Source: JBOFGK01 sp051649085 (GTDB lineage Bacteria > Bacillota_I > Bacilli_A > UBA3375). Taken from it: a stretch of 57,760 nt of DNA. Below, one piece after another: positions 24,745 to 33,499 of this stretch. The position numbers and the translations under genes are program-made. Where the stretch lies: contig JBOFGK010000023.1 of the NCBI GenBank assembly GCA_051649085.1, forward strand, positions 1-57,760, written 5' to 3'. The stretch's first letter is position 1. The number at the start of each line of letters is the position of its first letter. Under the pieces are notes generated by a model that saw only the letters and a list, made by a program, of their open reading frames with translations, was not told the DNA's origin and did no database searches.

Positions 24745-25983
24745 TTGATTGAAAATCAACCCCCAATTATCTCGGCATTTTTAATTGGTGCCAACTTAAA
24801 TAATAGTTTAAATATCGATTATTCATTGGCAGAATTGAAAAACTTAGCAACAGCTTGTAATTATGAAGTTCGGGGACAAACAATTCAAAATATCTCCAAA
24901 ATAACAGCAAATTTCTATATTGGAAGTGGAAAAGTTGAAGAAATAAAACAACACTTGGATATGTTTGAAATCGATGTTGCTATTTTCAATGATGAACTGA
25001 CATCGATGCAACTGAGAAATTTAGAACAAGTACTAAATGTTAGAGTAATTGATCGAACAATGCTTATTCTTGAAATCTTTAAAACACGTGCTAAGACAAA
25101 AGAAGCAATGATTCAAGTGGAGATTGCCCGCTTAAAATATTATTTACCTCGTCTTGTTGGTCGCAGTGATAATTTAGATCAACAACGTGGTGGAAGTGGA
25201 ATCAATCGTGGTAAAGGAGAAACGAGACTTGAACTTGATCGTCGACAAATTGAAAAAAGAATTAGCTATTTAGAAAAAGAAGTAATTAAAGTTCAAACTA
25301 ATCGTGAAATTAAGCGAAAACAGTTAGAAAAAAATGAAGTTTTTACTGTTGCTTTAGTCGGTTATACTAATGCTGGAAAAACAACCTTAATGAACAACTT
25401 TTTAAGGCGAAGTTCTAAAGAAGAACAATTATTTGCAAAAGATATGTTGTTTGCAACACTTGAAACAACTAAAAGAAAATTTGAATTTAAGCATAAAATT
25501 CCGTTTATCTTGAGTGATACTGTCGGTTTTGTTGATAAATTACCCCATCATTTAATTAAAGCATTTGAATCAACATTAAGTGAAATAAAAGAAGTTGATT
25601 TAATTTTACATATAATTGATGGTCAAAGTGAATATATTGATGAACAAATTAGAACAACACTTGAGACAATGGAACGGATTGGAATCAAAGATATTCCAAT
25701 TATAAATGTCATAAATAAAGTAGATGAACCAGAATTAATTCAGAAAACCTCACTTGAACAAGCACTTAAAATTTCTGCAAAACAGAACCTTCATATTGAA
25801 GTTTTGATTGCTAAAATTTATGAATATATTATGCAAGAGTACGAATATATTGAATTGTTAATTCCTTATGCACGAAGTTTTGAACTTGCCCAAGTGTATC
25901 AAAAATATACAATTACCAATGAAGTAAAAAATGACGAAGGAGTATTTGTCTGTGGTTATCGCAAGCAATTGAAAAATGATTAA
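24745..25983 (+). CDS. hflX: GTPase HflX
   Basis: Ribosome-associated GTPase that splits stalled or heat-damaged 70S ribosomes. The 412-residue protein has the HflX N-terminal domain, the glycine-rich linker GGSGINRGKGETRLELDRR near residue 152, a coiled coil, and the GTPase motifs G1 GYTNAGKT (about 207), G3 DTVGFVDKLP and G4 NKVD. The start is TTG at 24745 with AGGAG five bases upstream; no ATG is available. It is co-transcribed with rel1, tying two ribosome stress factors together, and overlaps the next small gene by eight bases. Confidence 0.93.
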   Translation: MIENQPPIISAFLIGANLNNSLNIDYSLAELKNLATACNYEVRGQTIQNISKITANFYIGSGKVEEIKQHLDMFEIDVAIFNDELTSMQLRNLEQVLNVRVIDRTMLILEIFKTRAKTKEAMIQVEIARLKYYLPRLVGRSDNLDQQRGGSGINRGKGETRLELDRRQIEKRISYLEKEVIKVQTNREIKRKQLEKNEVFTVALVGYTNAGKTTLMNNFLRRSSKEEQLFAKDMLFATLETTKRKFEFKHKIPFILSDTVGFVDKLPHHLIKAFESTLSEIKEVDLILHIIDGQSEYIDEQIRTTLETMERIGIKDIPIINVINKVDEPELIQKTSLEQALKISAKQNLHIEVLIAKIYEYIMQEYEYIELLIPYARSFELAQVYQKYTITNEVKNDEGVFVCGYRKQLKND

Positions 25984-26242
25984 AAAAAATAAACCAGTAG
26001 AAAACATGAATCAAACGGAACTTAATGAAGAATTAGTAAGAATGCACTTAAATAAAAAAATCTTTTATAAATCAATAGTTATCTATCTAATAGGTGCTGT
26101 CATTTGTATATATATTAATCGAATGGATGCACTCTTTGCTGTTGGACTAGCAGGGATTTATGTATCAATTACCTTTTGGTTCATTCCAAGTAGGCGAATT
26201 GAACAAATTGAGCGTCGAATGAATAAAAAAACTAATAAGTAA
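25976..26242 (+). CDS. Small two-helix membrane protein
   Basis: An 88-residue protein with a charged N-terminal 28 residues, two adjacent membrane helices (about 31-47 and 50-70) and a basic C-terminal tail. Its ATG lies inside hflX (8-base overlap), so it is translationally coupled. I do not recognise the family. Confidence 0.65.
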   Translation: MIKKNKPVENMNQTELNEELVRMHLNKKIFYKSIVIYLIGAVICIYINRMDALFAVGLAGIYVSITFWFIPSRRIEQIERRMNKKTNK

Positions 26243-26319
26243 AAACGGTTAAATAAAAAATTAATATGTAAAATTATTAACTTAAAAAGTTTATAAAATA
26301 AGAGAAAAGGATGGAAAAA

Positions 26320-27063
26320 ATGACAAAAATAAAATTTTGGAAACCACTAGTAGTTATTTGTCTAATGATCATATTAACTGGATGTGCTCAAGCAACTGGG
26401 GATCAAGCGATAATTAATGATGCCCTAAGTGCTTTAAATAAATATGAAAATAAAGAACTAGTTTTAAATATAAATTTCAAGACACCAACAGGTCAAGCAC
26501 TTGGTAAAACAGCTAATTTTCAGGTGAAGGACAATAAAAATATGAAAATATCGCTTTATAATCTTGATCCAACAAATAAAATGGCTGGTTCACTAACCGC
26601 AGAACAAGAATTTTATATTGTTGATGGGGCAACGTATGCAAATCAAAATGGTCAATTAGTGAATCAATCAAAAATTATTAATATCAATGCCGGAAAATTA
26701 TTCCTTACAGGATTTTCAACAATTGCATCACAAATAACTACCCAATGTACAGCGCAAGCAAAAACAGAAGCAGCAGATGCAACGACTTATCCATATGAAT
26801 GTGATGCTCCAATCTTGGATCAATTGACAACACTTCTTAATCAAAGTCCATTAGCCAATTTTGGTTTAAAAGCAATGAGCTCAAAGTTTATGACCAACTT
26901 TACATTAACTCCTGATACTAATGAATTTCAGTCGATGACAATTTCTGATAATTCAACAATTGATGTTGGTGGTTTACAAACTGATTCAGCTTTTTCACTG
27001 GAAGTGCAAGCAAATGAACCAAGTCAAACAATTAATTATGAAGTTCCAGCATTAGCTAACTAG
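26320..27063 (+). CDS. Lipoprotein of unknown function
   Basis: A 247-residue lipoprotein with a signal peptide of about 20 residues ending in the lipobox ILTGC. The mature part (NALSALNKYENKEL..., then beta-rich segments such as FQVKDNKNMKISLYNLD) resembles the general LppX/LolA-like or LPXTG-less basic-lipoprotein fold in strand pattern only; I would not assign a family. Two cysteines (QC, EC near residues 145-165) may form a disulfide outside the cell. ATG 26320 has AAGGA at the right distance, better than ATG 26311. Confidence 0.65.
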   Translation: MTKIKFWKPLVVICLMIILTGCAQATGDQAIINDALSALNKYENKELVLNINFKTPTGQALGKTANFQVKDNKNMKISLYNLDPTNKMAGSLTAEQEFYIVDGATYANQNGQLVNQSKIININAGKLFLTGFSTIASQITTQCTAQAKTEAADATTYPYECDAPILDQLTTLLNQSPLANFGLKAMSSKFMTNFTLTPDTNEFQSMTISDNSTIDVGGLQTDSAFSLEVQANEPSQTINYEVPALAN

Positions 27064-27124
27064 TAAATAATATTGATTAATTAAGTTGAACTAAAATGAT
27101 ACGAAAAATAAAGGATGGATAGCA

Positions 27125-28039
27125 ATGCAAAAAGAATCTCATAATTATGAACATACACACGATCATGAATTATTAGTTAACCATGATAATGTTGTATTTA
27201 CACTTATTGTCAACACAGTTTTTTCACTAATTGAATTATTTGGAGCAATTATTACAAATAGTTCTGCATTGATGTCCAATTTTATCCACGATTTCGGTGA
27301 TTCAATGATTTTGTTTTTTACAATTTTCATTGAAAAGAAAGCAGCAAAAAAAAGAAGTAAAAGATATACGTATGGATACAGACGATATACATTAGTATCA
27401 AGTATTTTAAATTTAAGTATTTTATTTTTTGGTTCGTTAATCATTTTTGCCGAATCAATTAAACGAATGATCCAACCGGAAGTTGTGGATTTTAAACCAA
27501 TGGTCATAATTGCAATTATTGGAATTACGGCTAACTTTTTAGGTTATTTACGCTTGAAAAAATCGAATTCACTTACTGATCGACAACTTCAACTTAACTT
27601 ACTTAGTGATGTAATTGCTTGGTCATTATTATTATTATCGGCAATAATTATTTATTTTACTCAGTGGTATATCGTCGATTCTATTTTTTCTTTTGGATTT
27701 AGTTTATTTATGTTTTACCATGTTTTGAAAAACGTAAAGCCAATCTTTAGTATGTTGATGCAAGCTGTTCCAGAAGATGTGTCAATTGAAGAAGTAATGG
27801 CCTTTATCAGTGAACAAGAACATGTAATTGACGTGCATGATGTACATATTTGGAATTTAGATGGAGAAGACTATATAATGAGTTGTCATCTAGTAGTTTG
27901 CGATAGTTTAGCTGTTGACAAATTCCTAGACATCAAAGAACAGATAAAAATTAAATTAGAAACGTTTGGAATTAACCATTCAACAATTGAAATTGAAAAT
28001 GAATCACACTTTCAAAAACTAGAAGAAATTATTCATTAG
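27125..28039 (+). CDS. Cation diffusion facilitator (CDF) metal transporter
   Basis: A 304-residue efflux transporter for divalent metals (zinc or similar). Six membrane helices and a cytoplasmic C-terminal domain are visible. TM2 carries the site A half FIHDFGDS (His and Asp). In TM5 the matching HxxxD motif reads NLLSD, so Asn replaces the second His. The C-terminal domain has HVIDVHDVHIWNLDGEDYIMSCHLVV, the CDF metal-sensing fold. The N-terminus is His-rich (HNYEHTHDHE). GGAT-type site precedes the ATG. The altered TM5 ligand could change metal preference. Confidence 0.9.
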   Translation: MQKESHNYEHTHDHELLVNHDNVVFTLIVNTVFSLIELFGAIITNSSALMSNFIHDFGDSMILFFTIFIEKKAAKKRSKRYTYGYRRYTLVSSILNLSILFFGSLIIFAESIKRMIQPEVVDFKPMVIIAIIGITANFLGYLRLKKSNSLTDRQLQLNLLSDVIAWSLLLLSAIIIYFTQWYIVDSIFSFGFSLFMFYHVLKNVKPIFSMLMQAVPEDVSIEEVMAFISEQEHVIDVHDVHIWNLDGEDYIMSCHLVVCDSLAVDKFLDIKEQIKIKLETFGINHSTIEIENESHFQKLEEIIH

Positions 28040-28052
28040 AAAGAGGTCTAAA

Positions 28053-29342
28053 ATGTTAAGTCGTTATCAAAATTTAGAAATGAAGCAAATTTGGTCAGAA
28101 GAAAATAAGTTTAAAACTTGGTTAGAAGTTGAAATATTAACAGCAGAAGGTTTTGCAAAGTTAGGTGAAATTCCGCATGCTGATGCGCAAACGATAAGAG
28201 CAAATGCGAATTTTGACATCGAACGAATCTATGAATTAGAAAAAGAATTACGCCACGATGTTGTTGCCTTTACGAGAGCTGTCAGTGAAACGTTAGGGGA
28301 AGAAAAAAAATGGATTCACTATGGTTTAACTTCAACAGATGTGGTTGATACAGCGTATGGAGTTTTATTTAAACAAGCAAATGAATTAATTGAACAACGA
28401 ATTATCGAATTAATTGCGACTTTAAAGGAACGTGCAATTGAGCATAAGTACACGATTCAAATGGGAAGAACACATGGTGTTCATGCAGAATTAACAACGT
28501 TTGGTTTTAAAATGGCACTTTTCTATGAAGAAATGCAAAGAAATTTAGAGCGTTTTAAATTAGCTAGATCACATATTGAAGTTGGGAAAATTAGTGGGGC
28601 AGTTGGAACATTTGCAAACGTTGATCCACGAATTCAAAAATTTGTTTGTGAAAAATTAGAGATTGATGCAGCAAAAATATCAACCCAAACATTACAACGT
28701 GATCGTCATGCTTTTTACTTTTCAGTCCTTGCAACAATTGGTGATAGTTTAGATAAATTTGCGACTGAATTTAGACATCTTCAACGAACAGAAGTACGTG
28801 AAGTAGAAGAAGGTTTTGCGAAAAATCAAAAAGGTAGTAGTGCAATGCCACATAAGAAAAATCCAATTAGTAGTGAAAATATTTCAGGATTAAGTCGTGT
28901 ATTACGTGGATATGCTGTGACTGCTCATGAAAATGTGGCACTTTGGCATGAACGTGATATTTCTCACTCATCGACTGAAAGAATTATCGCTCCAGACGCA
29001 ACATCACTATTAGAATATATGCTTAAACGACTAAATAACGTTATTGCTAATTTGTTTGTAAATGAACAAAATATGATCCACAACATTGGAATTACAAGTA
29101 ATGTATTTTTTTCACAACGTTTATTATTGATGTTAATTGATAACGGAATGAGTCGAGAAGCAAGTTATGACTTAGTTCAACCAATTGCAATTAAATGTTT
29201 CAATGAACGGTTAGATTTCAAAGTAGCAATTTTAGAAGCTTTAAAGGACCAAATAAGTTCGGAAAAAATTGAGGAATGTTTCAAAACTGATTATCATTTG
29301 AAAAACATTGACTATCTATTTGAAGAACTTGGTTTAGTATAA
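28053..29342 (+). CDS. purB: Adenylosuccinate lyase
   Basis: Catalyses two steps of purine synthesis, releasing fumarate from SAICAR and from adenylosuccinate. The 429-residue protein has the family regions TSTDVVDTAYG (near 92), GRTHGVHAELTTFG (near 138, catalytic His) and the signature loop GSSAMPHKKNPISSEN (near 262, catalytic Ser). Length is standard. It follows the CDF gene by 13 bases with an AGAGG site. Other purine genes are absent here apart from apt and gmk further right. Confidence 0.96.
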   Translation: MLSRYQNLEMKQIWSEENKFKTWLEVEILTAEGFAKLGEIPHADAQTIRANANFDIERIYELEKELRHDVVAFTRAVSETLGEEKKWIHYGLTSTDVVDTAYGVLFKQANELIEQRIIELIATLKERAIEHKYTIQMGRTHGVHAELTTFGFKMALFYEEMQRNLERFKLARSHIEVGKISGAVGTFANVDPRIQKFVCEKLEIDAAKISTQTLQRDRHAFYFSVLATIGDSLDKFATEFRHLQRTEVREVEEGFAKNQKGSSAMPHKKNPISSENISGLSRVLRGYAVTAHENVALWHERDISHSSTERIIAPDATSLLEYMLKRLNNVIANLFVNEQNMIHNIGITSNVFFSQRLLLMLIDNGMSREASYDLVQPIAIKCFNERLDFKVAILEALKDQISSEKIEECFKTDYHLKNIDYLFEELGLV

Positions 29343-29369
29343 AAGAGGATTGAAAAATGGGAGAAAAGA

Positions 29370-30350
29370 ATGAAAGAAGATTTTGAAAAAGAATTTGAAC
29401 AAGTAACAGATGAAGACGAAAAAGCCGCACAAACTCCAAATATTGATGATGAAGACCAACCAAATATTGATGATGAAGACCAACCAAATATTGATGATGA
29501 AGACCAACTAGATAATGAAGAAAGTAACAGCAATGAACAAAATTTAGCAATAAGTTTAGAAGAGGCTACAGTTGATGATGAAGAAAAAGAGATTATATAC
29601 GATAATCAACAATACAATGTTACTTTACTGTTTGCTGTTTTTGCAGGTTCATTAGGAATTCATCGCTTTATTAATGGGAAATTTAATTCAGGGTTATTAA
29701 TGTTATTTACGTTTGGTGGTTGTGGAATTTGGACATTTATCGATGTATGTACAATAATGTCTGGTTCGTTTACAAGTGGTGATGATAAAATAATTTGTTA
29801 CGAAGGTAAATTTAAAGAAAACTTTGTCAATATTATTGCAATTTTTATTTTTGTAATAAACATTGTATTTTCACTTGTCGTGATGGGAAAAATCCTTGAT
29901 GTTTCAAGTGTGAACAATAATATAATATCAAGTACTGATTTTACCCAAACAGATGAATTTATTTCGGATGAGAGTTTGGACTCACAAGGTACTGACATAA
30001 TGGAATCGTTAGAATTACAAGTTATAAAGTATGAAGAATATCAATCAAAAGATGAATTTTTTCAACCAGCTACTGATTCTAAATTTATGGTGGTGGAATT
30101 ACTTGTAAAAGCTAAACGAGCATTTGAATTAAATCCTATGTCATTTGAAGTTGGAAATGACATTGCAATATATCAGCCACTAGAAATAAGTTCAGAATCA
30201 ATCAAAGATATCGATACAGCAGTAACAATTGATGAAAAAGAAGAAGTCACAGTTAAGTTGCTTTTTGAAATTCCAAAGTCTGAATCAGTAAGAGAATTAA
30301 GATATCAAGATTTTAATGGTAATTTGATAAGTGTCTCACTTCCAAACTAA
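29370..30350 (+). CDS. TM2-domain protein with acidic repeats and C-terminal DUF4352-like domain
   Basis: A 326-residue protein in three parts. The N-terminal 85 residues are very acidic and contain three PNIDDEDQ repeats. A TM2 domain follows (about 88-150): two membrane helices with the family phrases AGSLGIHRFINGKFNSGLL and GGCGIWTFIDVCTI. A third helix (about 153-172) leads to an outside beta domain (about 210-326; KFMVVELLVKAKRA...LNPMSFEV) resembling DUF4352/immunoprotective extracellular folds. It starts the accessory stretch up to 33.3 kb. Function unknown; the layout suggests an envelope protein with a disordered acidic cytoplasmic tail. Confidence 0.75.
   Translation: MKEDFEKEFEQVTDEDEKAAQTPNIDDEDQPNIDDEDQPNIDDEDQLDNEESNSNEQNLAISLEEATVDDEEKEIIYDNQQYNVTLLFAVFAGSLGIHRFINGKFNSGLLMLFTFGGCGIWTFIDVCTIMSGSFTSGDDKIICYEGKFKENFVNIIAIFIFVINIVFSLVVMGKILDVSSVNNNIISSTDFTQTDEFISDESLDSQGTDIMESLELQVIKYEEYQSKDEFFQPATDSKFMVVELLVKAKRAFELNPMSFEVGNDIAIYQPLEISSESIKDIDTAVTIDEKEEVTVKLLFEIPKSESVRELRYQDFNGNLISVSLPN
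29436..29507 (+). repeat. Three perfect 24-base tandem repeats
   Basis: Units at 29436-29459, 29460-29483 and 29484-29507 are identical and encode PNIDDEDQ each, in frame. Perfect identity suggests recent expansion. Confidence 0.93.
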
Positions 30351-30369
30351 TTTCTATAAATTATACAAT

Positions 30370-30404
30370 AAGTACAACATAATAAGCAACAAATAATGTA
30401 TACT
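30370..30404 (+). promoter_or_regulatory. Promoter A of the shared-motif set
   Basis: AAGTACAACATA (30370-30381), 17 bases, TATACT (30399-30404). The same layout recurs before the next two genes; see findings. The start of the short XRE-like gene lies 90 bases downstream. Confidence 0.45.
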
Positions 30405-30493
30405 TAAAATAAAAATAAATCTATAATTTTTAAATTAAAATAGGTTGAGAGGCAAAATAAAATAATTTATTGAACAATCTAAAATGGAGTGCA

Positions 30494-30694
30494 ATGAACA
30501 AAAAGAAGACAACAGAAAAATTAATGTCGAATTTAATTGCTAACAAGAAAATTACTGATGATGAGTTAGAAGCACCATTAAACTTAGTTGAACTACTAAG
30601 TAAAAGGATCCAAGCAATTGGATTAACAAAATCAGATGTTATAAAAAAGTGTGATATCGACTATAAAAATGGTTATAAGTATTTAAATGGCTAG
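30494..30694 (+). CDS. Short XRE-like protein, truncated paralogue of the next gene
   Basis: A 66-residue protein whose C-terminal half (LNLVELLSKRI...DVIKKCDIDYKNGYKYLNG) matches the N-terminal half of the protein at 31015 (IQLVELIEQKL...DVIKACNLDLKNGYKYLNG). It stops by TAG exactly after KYLNG, where the relative continues with ERSLTRDLL. The bases after the stop do not encode the missing half in any frame, so the 3' part was replaced or lost. ATG 30494 follows GGAG. It may be a decayed duplicate or a natural short form that dimerises with the full protein. Confidence 0.55.
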   Translation: MNKKKTTEKLMSNLIANKKITDDELEAPLNLVELLSKRIQAIGLTKSDVIKKCDIDYKNGYKYLNG

Positions 30695-30911
30695 TTATGA
30701 CAAATTTTATTTTTTTCAGGTAGATTCAAAGATATAGAAAAATTTTGTTTTTTTGTCGATAATAAAATATTGATAGCCTTCGATTTTCTGTTTTTTTTTG
30801 TATCTACTAATGAGTTTTACAACGTATTTAGCTATGTTTATGGCATTGTTTATCCCTAAACTTAAACCGTAGTCTTAATGTGAAAATAGTAAATATACAT
30901 ATAATTTATTT
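30695..30911 (+). other. Non-coding AT-rich stretch
   Basis: Several long T runs, no ORF of note, no tRNA or riboswitch motif. It is the place where the missing half of the truncated XRE-like gene would lie, but no similarity to it is visible. Confidence 0.5.
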
Positions 30912-30938
30912 AAAGCTTGCTTTTTAAAGTAAGTTTTT
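30912..30938 (+). terminator. Probable terminator
   Basis: AAAGCTTGC pairs with GTAAGTTTT (two G-U pairs) around TTTTTAAA, followed by TT. Confidence 0.5.
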
Positions 30939-30941
30939 ATT

Positions 30942-30983
30942 GTACTTTAAGTACGACATAGAACATGTAAATTAAGTTATCCT
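30942..30983 (+). promoter_or_regulatory. Promoter B with palindrome, upstream of the XRE-like gene
   Basis: AAGTACGACATA (30949-30960), 17 bases, TATCCT (30978-30983). The palindrome GTACTT-T-AAGTAC (30942-30954) overlaps the motif and could be an autoregulatory operator. Confidence 0.45.
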
Positions 30984-31014
30984 TTAAGTGTATTATGTTT
31001 AGGAGGATTAATAA

Positions 31015-31419
31015 ATGAGCAAAACGACAGAAGAATTTACATCAGATTTGACAAAAGAAAAAGCAATAGATGAATTTGAGTTTGAAAAGCCAATTCAACT
31101 AGTTGAGTTAATTGAACAAAAACTTTGTGAAAAAAAGTGTAAGAAGGCTGATGTTATTAAAGCGTGTAATTTGGATTTGAAAAACGGATATAAATATTTA
31201 AACGGGGAGCGTAGTTTAACAAGGGACTTACTAATTAAAATTCTAGTTTTTTTCGAAATGCCTGTCAAAGATATACAAGTCATTTTAACGAAAAGTGGAT
31301 TTGCATCACTATATGTCAAACATAAGCGAGATATGATAATTTATAAAGGGATTTTACATTCTTATTCTTTAAAGCAAATAAATAATGAGCTTTCCAAACA
31401 TAATGAACTATTATTATGA
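31015..31419 (+). CDS. XRE-like helix-turn-helix protein
   Basis: A 134-residue protein of a small Firmicutes HTH family. An acidic 20-residue start is followed by a helical core, VELIEQKLCEKKCKKADVIKACNLD, with the turn before YKYLNGERSLTRDLLIKIL, and the tail KHKRDMIIYKGILHSYSLKQINNELSKHN. The pattern GxRxxxRDxLL...Y.(K/R)xxRDxxIxxxxxHxxSLxxxNxxL is characteristic of these XRE-like proteins. It likely regulates its neighbours, which carry look-alike promoters. AGGAGG precedes the ATG. It ends in TGA. The preceding gene is a truncated copy of its N-terminal half. Confidence 0.72.
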   Translation: MSKTTEEFTSDLTKEKAIDEFEFEKPIQLVELIEQKLCEKKCKKADVIKACNLDLKNGYKYLNGERSLTRDLLIKILVFFEMPVKDIQVILTKSGFASLYVKHKRDMIIYKGILHSYSLKQINNELSKHNELLL

Positions 31420-31453
31420 TAAGTTAGATGGTTTACTGCATGAAGTGTACAAA

Positions 31454-31488
31454 AAATACGACACAGCTACTATATAATTAGTTAAAAT
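31454..31488 (+). promoter_or_regulatory. Promoter C of the shared-motif set
   Basis: AAATACGACACA (31454-31465), 17 bases, TAAAAT (31483-31488). An overlapping TATAAT at 31473-31478 is an alternative -10. Confidence 0.4.
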
Positions 31489-31544
31489 AAATAAGAGTAG
31501 GGGTGCAGGAGTATCTACAATTAGGAATGAGAGTGAGTTAAAAG

Positions 31545-32516
31545 ATGAACGATTTTAAAAAAATGAATGATTCCTTTATGGAACTGACAAAGAAATGGAA
31601 GATATTGATTACAATCTGTACTTGTGGATTGGCATTTAATTTATGGGTTTTCAATAAAATATATAGAAAATTTAAAGCAAAAGGAGTATCTAAAGCATTT
31701 AATATAATAATGTCTGGAGTTGGTGCATTTTTAAGTACGTATCTTGTAATTTTAACATTTCTAATTATAGCACTTGCATTCTCGATTATAGAAACTGTTT
31801 TAACTCCTTCTGGTGAAATAATGAAAACTTATGATGTTCTAACAAGTGAAGTGAATTATGAAATAGCAGGAATTCCTGCAAAGCCGGCAAAGCCAGCAAA
31901 GCCAGCTGTTTATAAAGATCCAAAAACTGCAACAATAAATAATGAGGGAATTCTTGTTTGTGGAAAAGATATTCCAATAGGGTTGTATACTGTCGATATA
32001 AACGGACAAAATCCTGCAAGTTATAGAAAAGGAGGAAGTTATATTGTTAAATGGCAAAAAGTAGGAAAGGGAAAATTTGATGGTGCTATGATTTCGGATG
32101 CTGAAGATGTCCCGTGTGTAGAAGGTTATCAAGTTAGGGCATTCAATGATAGTGGTACAGTTATTTTAGAAGGTGAACCAGAACTTATAAAAGATGCAGT
32201 TCCAGCAGTTCCAGCAGTTCCAGCAATTCCCGCAAAACAAATTAAAGAAATATATGAATTCAATAAAATAGATTCAGATGAATCTTGTCAAAAATTTATT
32301 GATGATCAAAAAGAGACAGACGATTGTGGAGAATTAACGAAGAAAGATGAATTGATGAAAAATGCAAAAGTAAAGTTCACTGTAGAAGAAACACTAAGAA
32401 TTTTTGGTGAAAGTGAAACTTGTTATCGAAAAAGCGGAGATGATGAACAAGAAACTGTAGAGTGTTCTAGTTTGAAAAGATATGATGAATTAAAAAAAGA
32501 GATAATTGTTGAATAA
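31545..32516 (+). CDS. Membrane protein with Pro-Ala-Lys repeats and outside domain
   Basis: A 323-residue protein of unknown function. Two membrane helices (about 20-40 and 55-82) place the long C-terminal part outside. That part holds two proline-alanine repeat linkers (IPAKPAKPAKPA near 108; AVPAVPAVPAIPAK near 217) flanking a small domain of about 95 residues (NNEGILVCGKDIPIGLYTVDING...). The phrase IPIGLYTV resembles a repeat found in secreted Gram-positive proteins of unknown role. The end is charged with four Cys (QKF, DDCG, ETCYR, VECSS). Stands behind promoter C. Confidence 0.65.
   Translation: MNDFKKMNDSFMELTKKWKILITICTCGLAFNLWVFNKIYRKFKAKGVSKAFNIIMSGVGAFLSTYLVILTFLIIALAFSIIETVLTPSGEIMKTYDVLTSEVNYEIAGIPAKPAKPAKPAVYKDPKTATINNEGILVCGKDIPIGLYTVDINGQNPASYRKGGSYIVKWQKVGKGKFDGAMISDAEDVPCVEGYQVRAFNDSGTVILEGEPELIKDAVPAVPAVPAIPAKQIKEIYEFNKIDSDESCQKFIDDQKETDDCGELTKKDELMKNAKVKFTVEETLRIFGESETCYRKSGDDEQETVECSSLKRYDELKKEIIVE
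31875..31907 (+). repeat. 9-base repeats encoding PAK
   Basis: CC(T/G/A)GCAAAG occurs three times in tandem followed by a partial fourth, coding (PAK)n in frame. Confidence 0.8.
32196..32231 (+). repeat. 9-base repeats encoding AVP
   Basis: GCAGTTCCA three times exactly and a fourth variant GCAATTCCC, coding AVPAVPAVPAIP. Confidence 0.85.
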
Positions 32517-32641
32517 TGGTAGCGGAAAAAATCGAGTTCAAGTGTTATTACTAAAACACGTTAAGGTAAAGTTTATTGCTAAAAGGAAATATGCTTAAAA
32601 CTTGCTAGTAAAGAAATAATTAAATAGATAGATTAAAACAG

Positions 32642-32669
32642 AAAAACACTTGATAAATAAGTGTTTTTT
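32642..32669 (+). terminator. Intrinsic terminator
   Basis: AAAAACACTT pairs perfectly with AAGTGTTTTT over 7 bases, then T. Confidence 0.88.
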
Positions 32670-32758
32670 CACTATCTCCAAATTAGTGATTAAAAATGTT
32701 ATAATTGAGAAGAATGCAAAAATATCAACTTAATTTATTGTTGAACAAGAGGAGTTAC

Positions 32759-33277
32759 ATGAAAAAAAATTTTAAATTTAATATAGATGGCTATCAACAT
32801 GGATATGGTTTCTTTTTAAAGTTTTATCCCGAAATTAAACTATATAAAGGGGATGAATTACTTCACAGTCATAAATTGTCGAAAAAGCCCACACAGTTTG
32901 AATTTAACTATGAATCAGCAGAAAATATTAAGATCAGTGAAGCAAACTTTAGATTTGTGATTAGTCGGAGTATCGAAAAAGAAATTGAACAATTAGAAAA
33001 ACTATTAACTAATAAGACACCGATTAAAATAGAAGTAGAAACCGAAAGTAAATATCGAAAAATTGAAATAGGAATCTTCATTTCAATTCTTTCCACATTA
33101 CTACTTGCGATATTTAACGTTATCCCTTCTGGTATTTTTAACTCGATTTTCACATTTGTAATTTTGGTTTATGTAATACTAACACCGTTAATCTTAACGA
33201 ATATACATATAAAATTATCGAAATTTAGTTTTGTACAAGATAAAAATAAAAATCGGAAATTTGTGAAAAAAAAGTAA
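32759..33277 (+). CDS. Membrane protein of unknown function
   Basis: A 172-residue protein: a beta-rich cytoplasmic N-terminal half (FNIDGYQHGYGFFLKFYPEI..., KLYKGDELLHSHKLSKK), a short charged helix and two C-terminal membrane helices (about 103-121 and 124-146). ATG 32759 is behind AGAGGAG, better than the upstream ATG 32705. It resembles PH-like or YvbH-type small membrane proteins only in layout. No assignment. Confidence 0.6.
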   Translation: MKKNFKFNIDGYQHGYGFFLKFYPEIKLYKGDELLHSHKLSKKPTQFEFNYESAENIKISEANFRFVISRSIEKEIEQLEKLLTNKTPIKIEVETESKYRKIEIGIFISILSTLLLAIFNVIPSGIFNSIFTFVILVYVILTPLILTNIHIKLSKFSFVQDKNKNRKFVKKK

Positions 33278-33499
33278 TTTAAAAATAAATTTATTAATTT
33301 GTCATGCAATTAAGTCTTTAAGCTTTTAAATCTCAAGTAATTAATAAATAGATATTGTGGTTTATTTTCAAGTGAGAAATTGTTGAATTTATTTTATAAA
33401 GACAGATAATATTTTCCAAAAAAAATAAAATGTATGGAAAAAGAATAAACTGATTTATTCCTTAAAAAAGTTAAATTGTCGTTTAAAAGTAGAAAATTT

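Noticed and set aside
29281..29550. Minus-strand ORFs over the PNIDDEDQ repeats
   Set aside because: They are antisense shadows of the tandem repeat, with His/Leu or Ser/Trp low complexity and no ribosome site.
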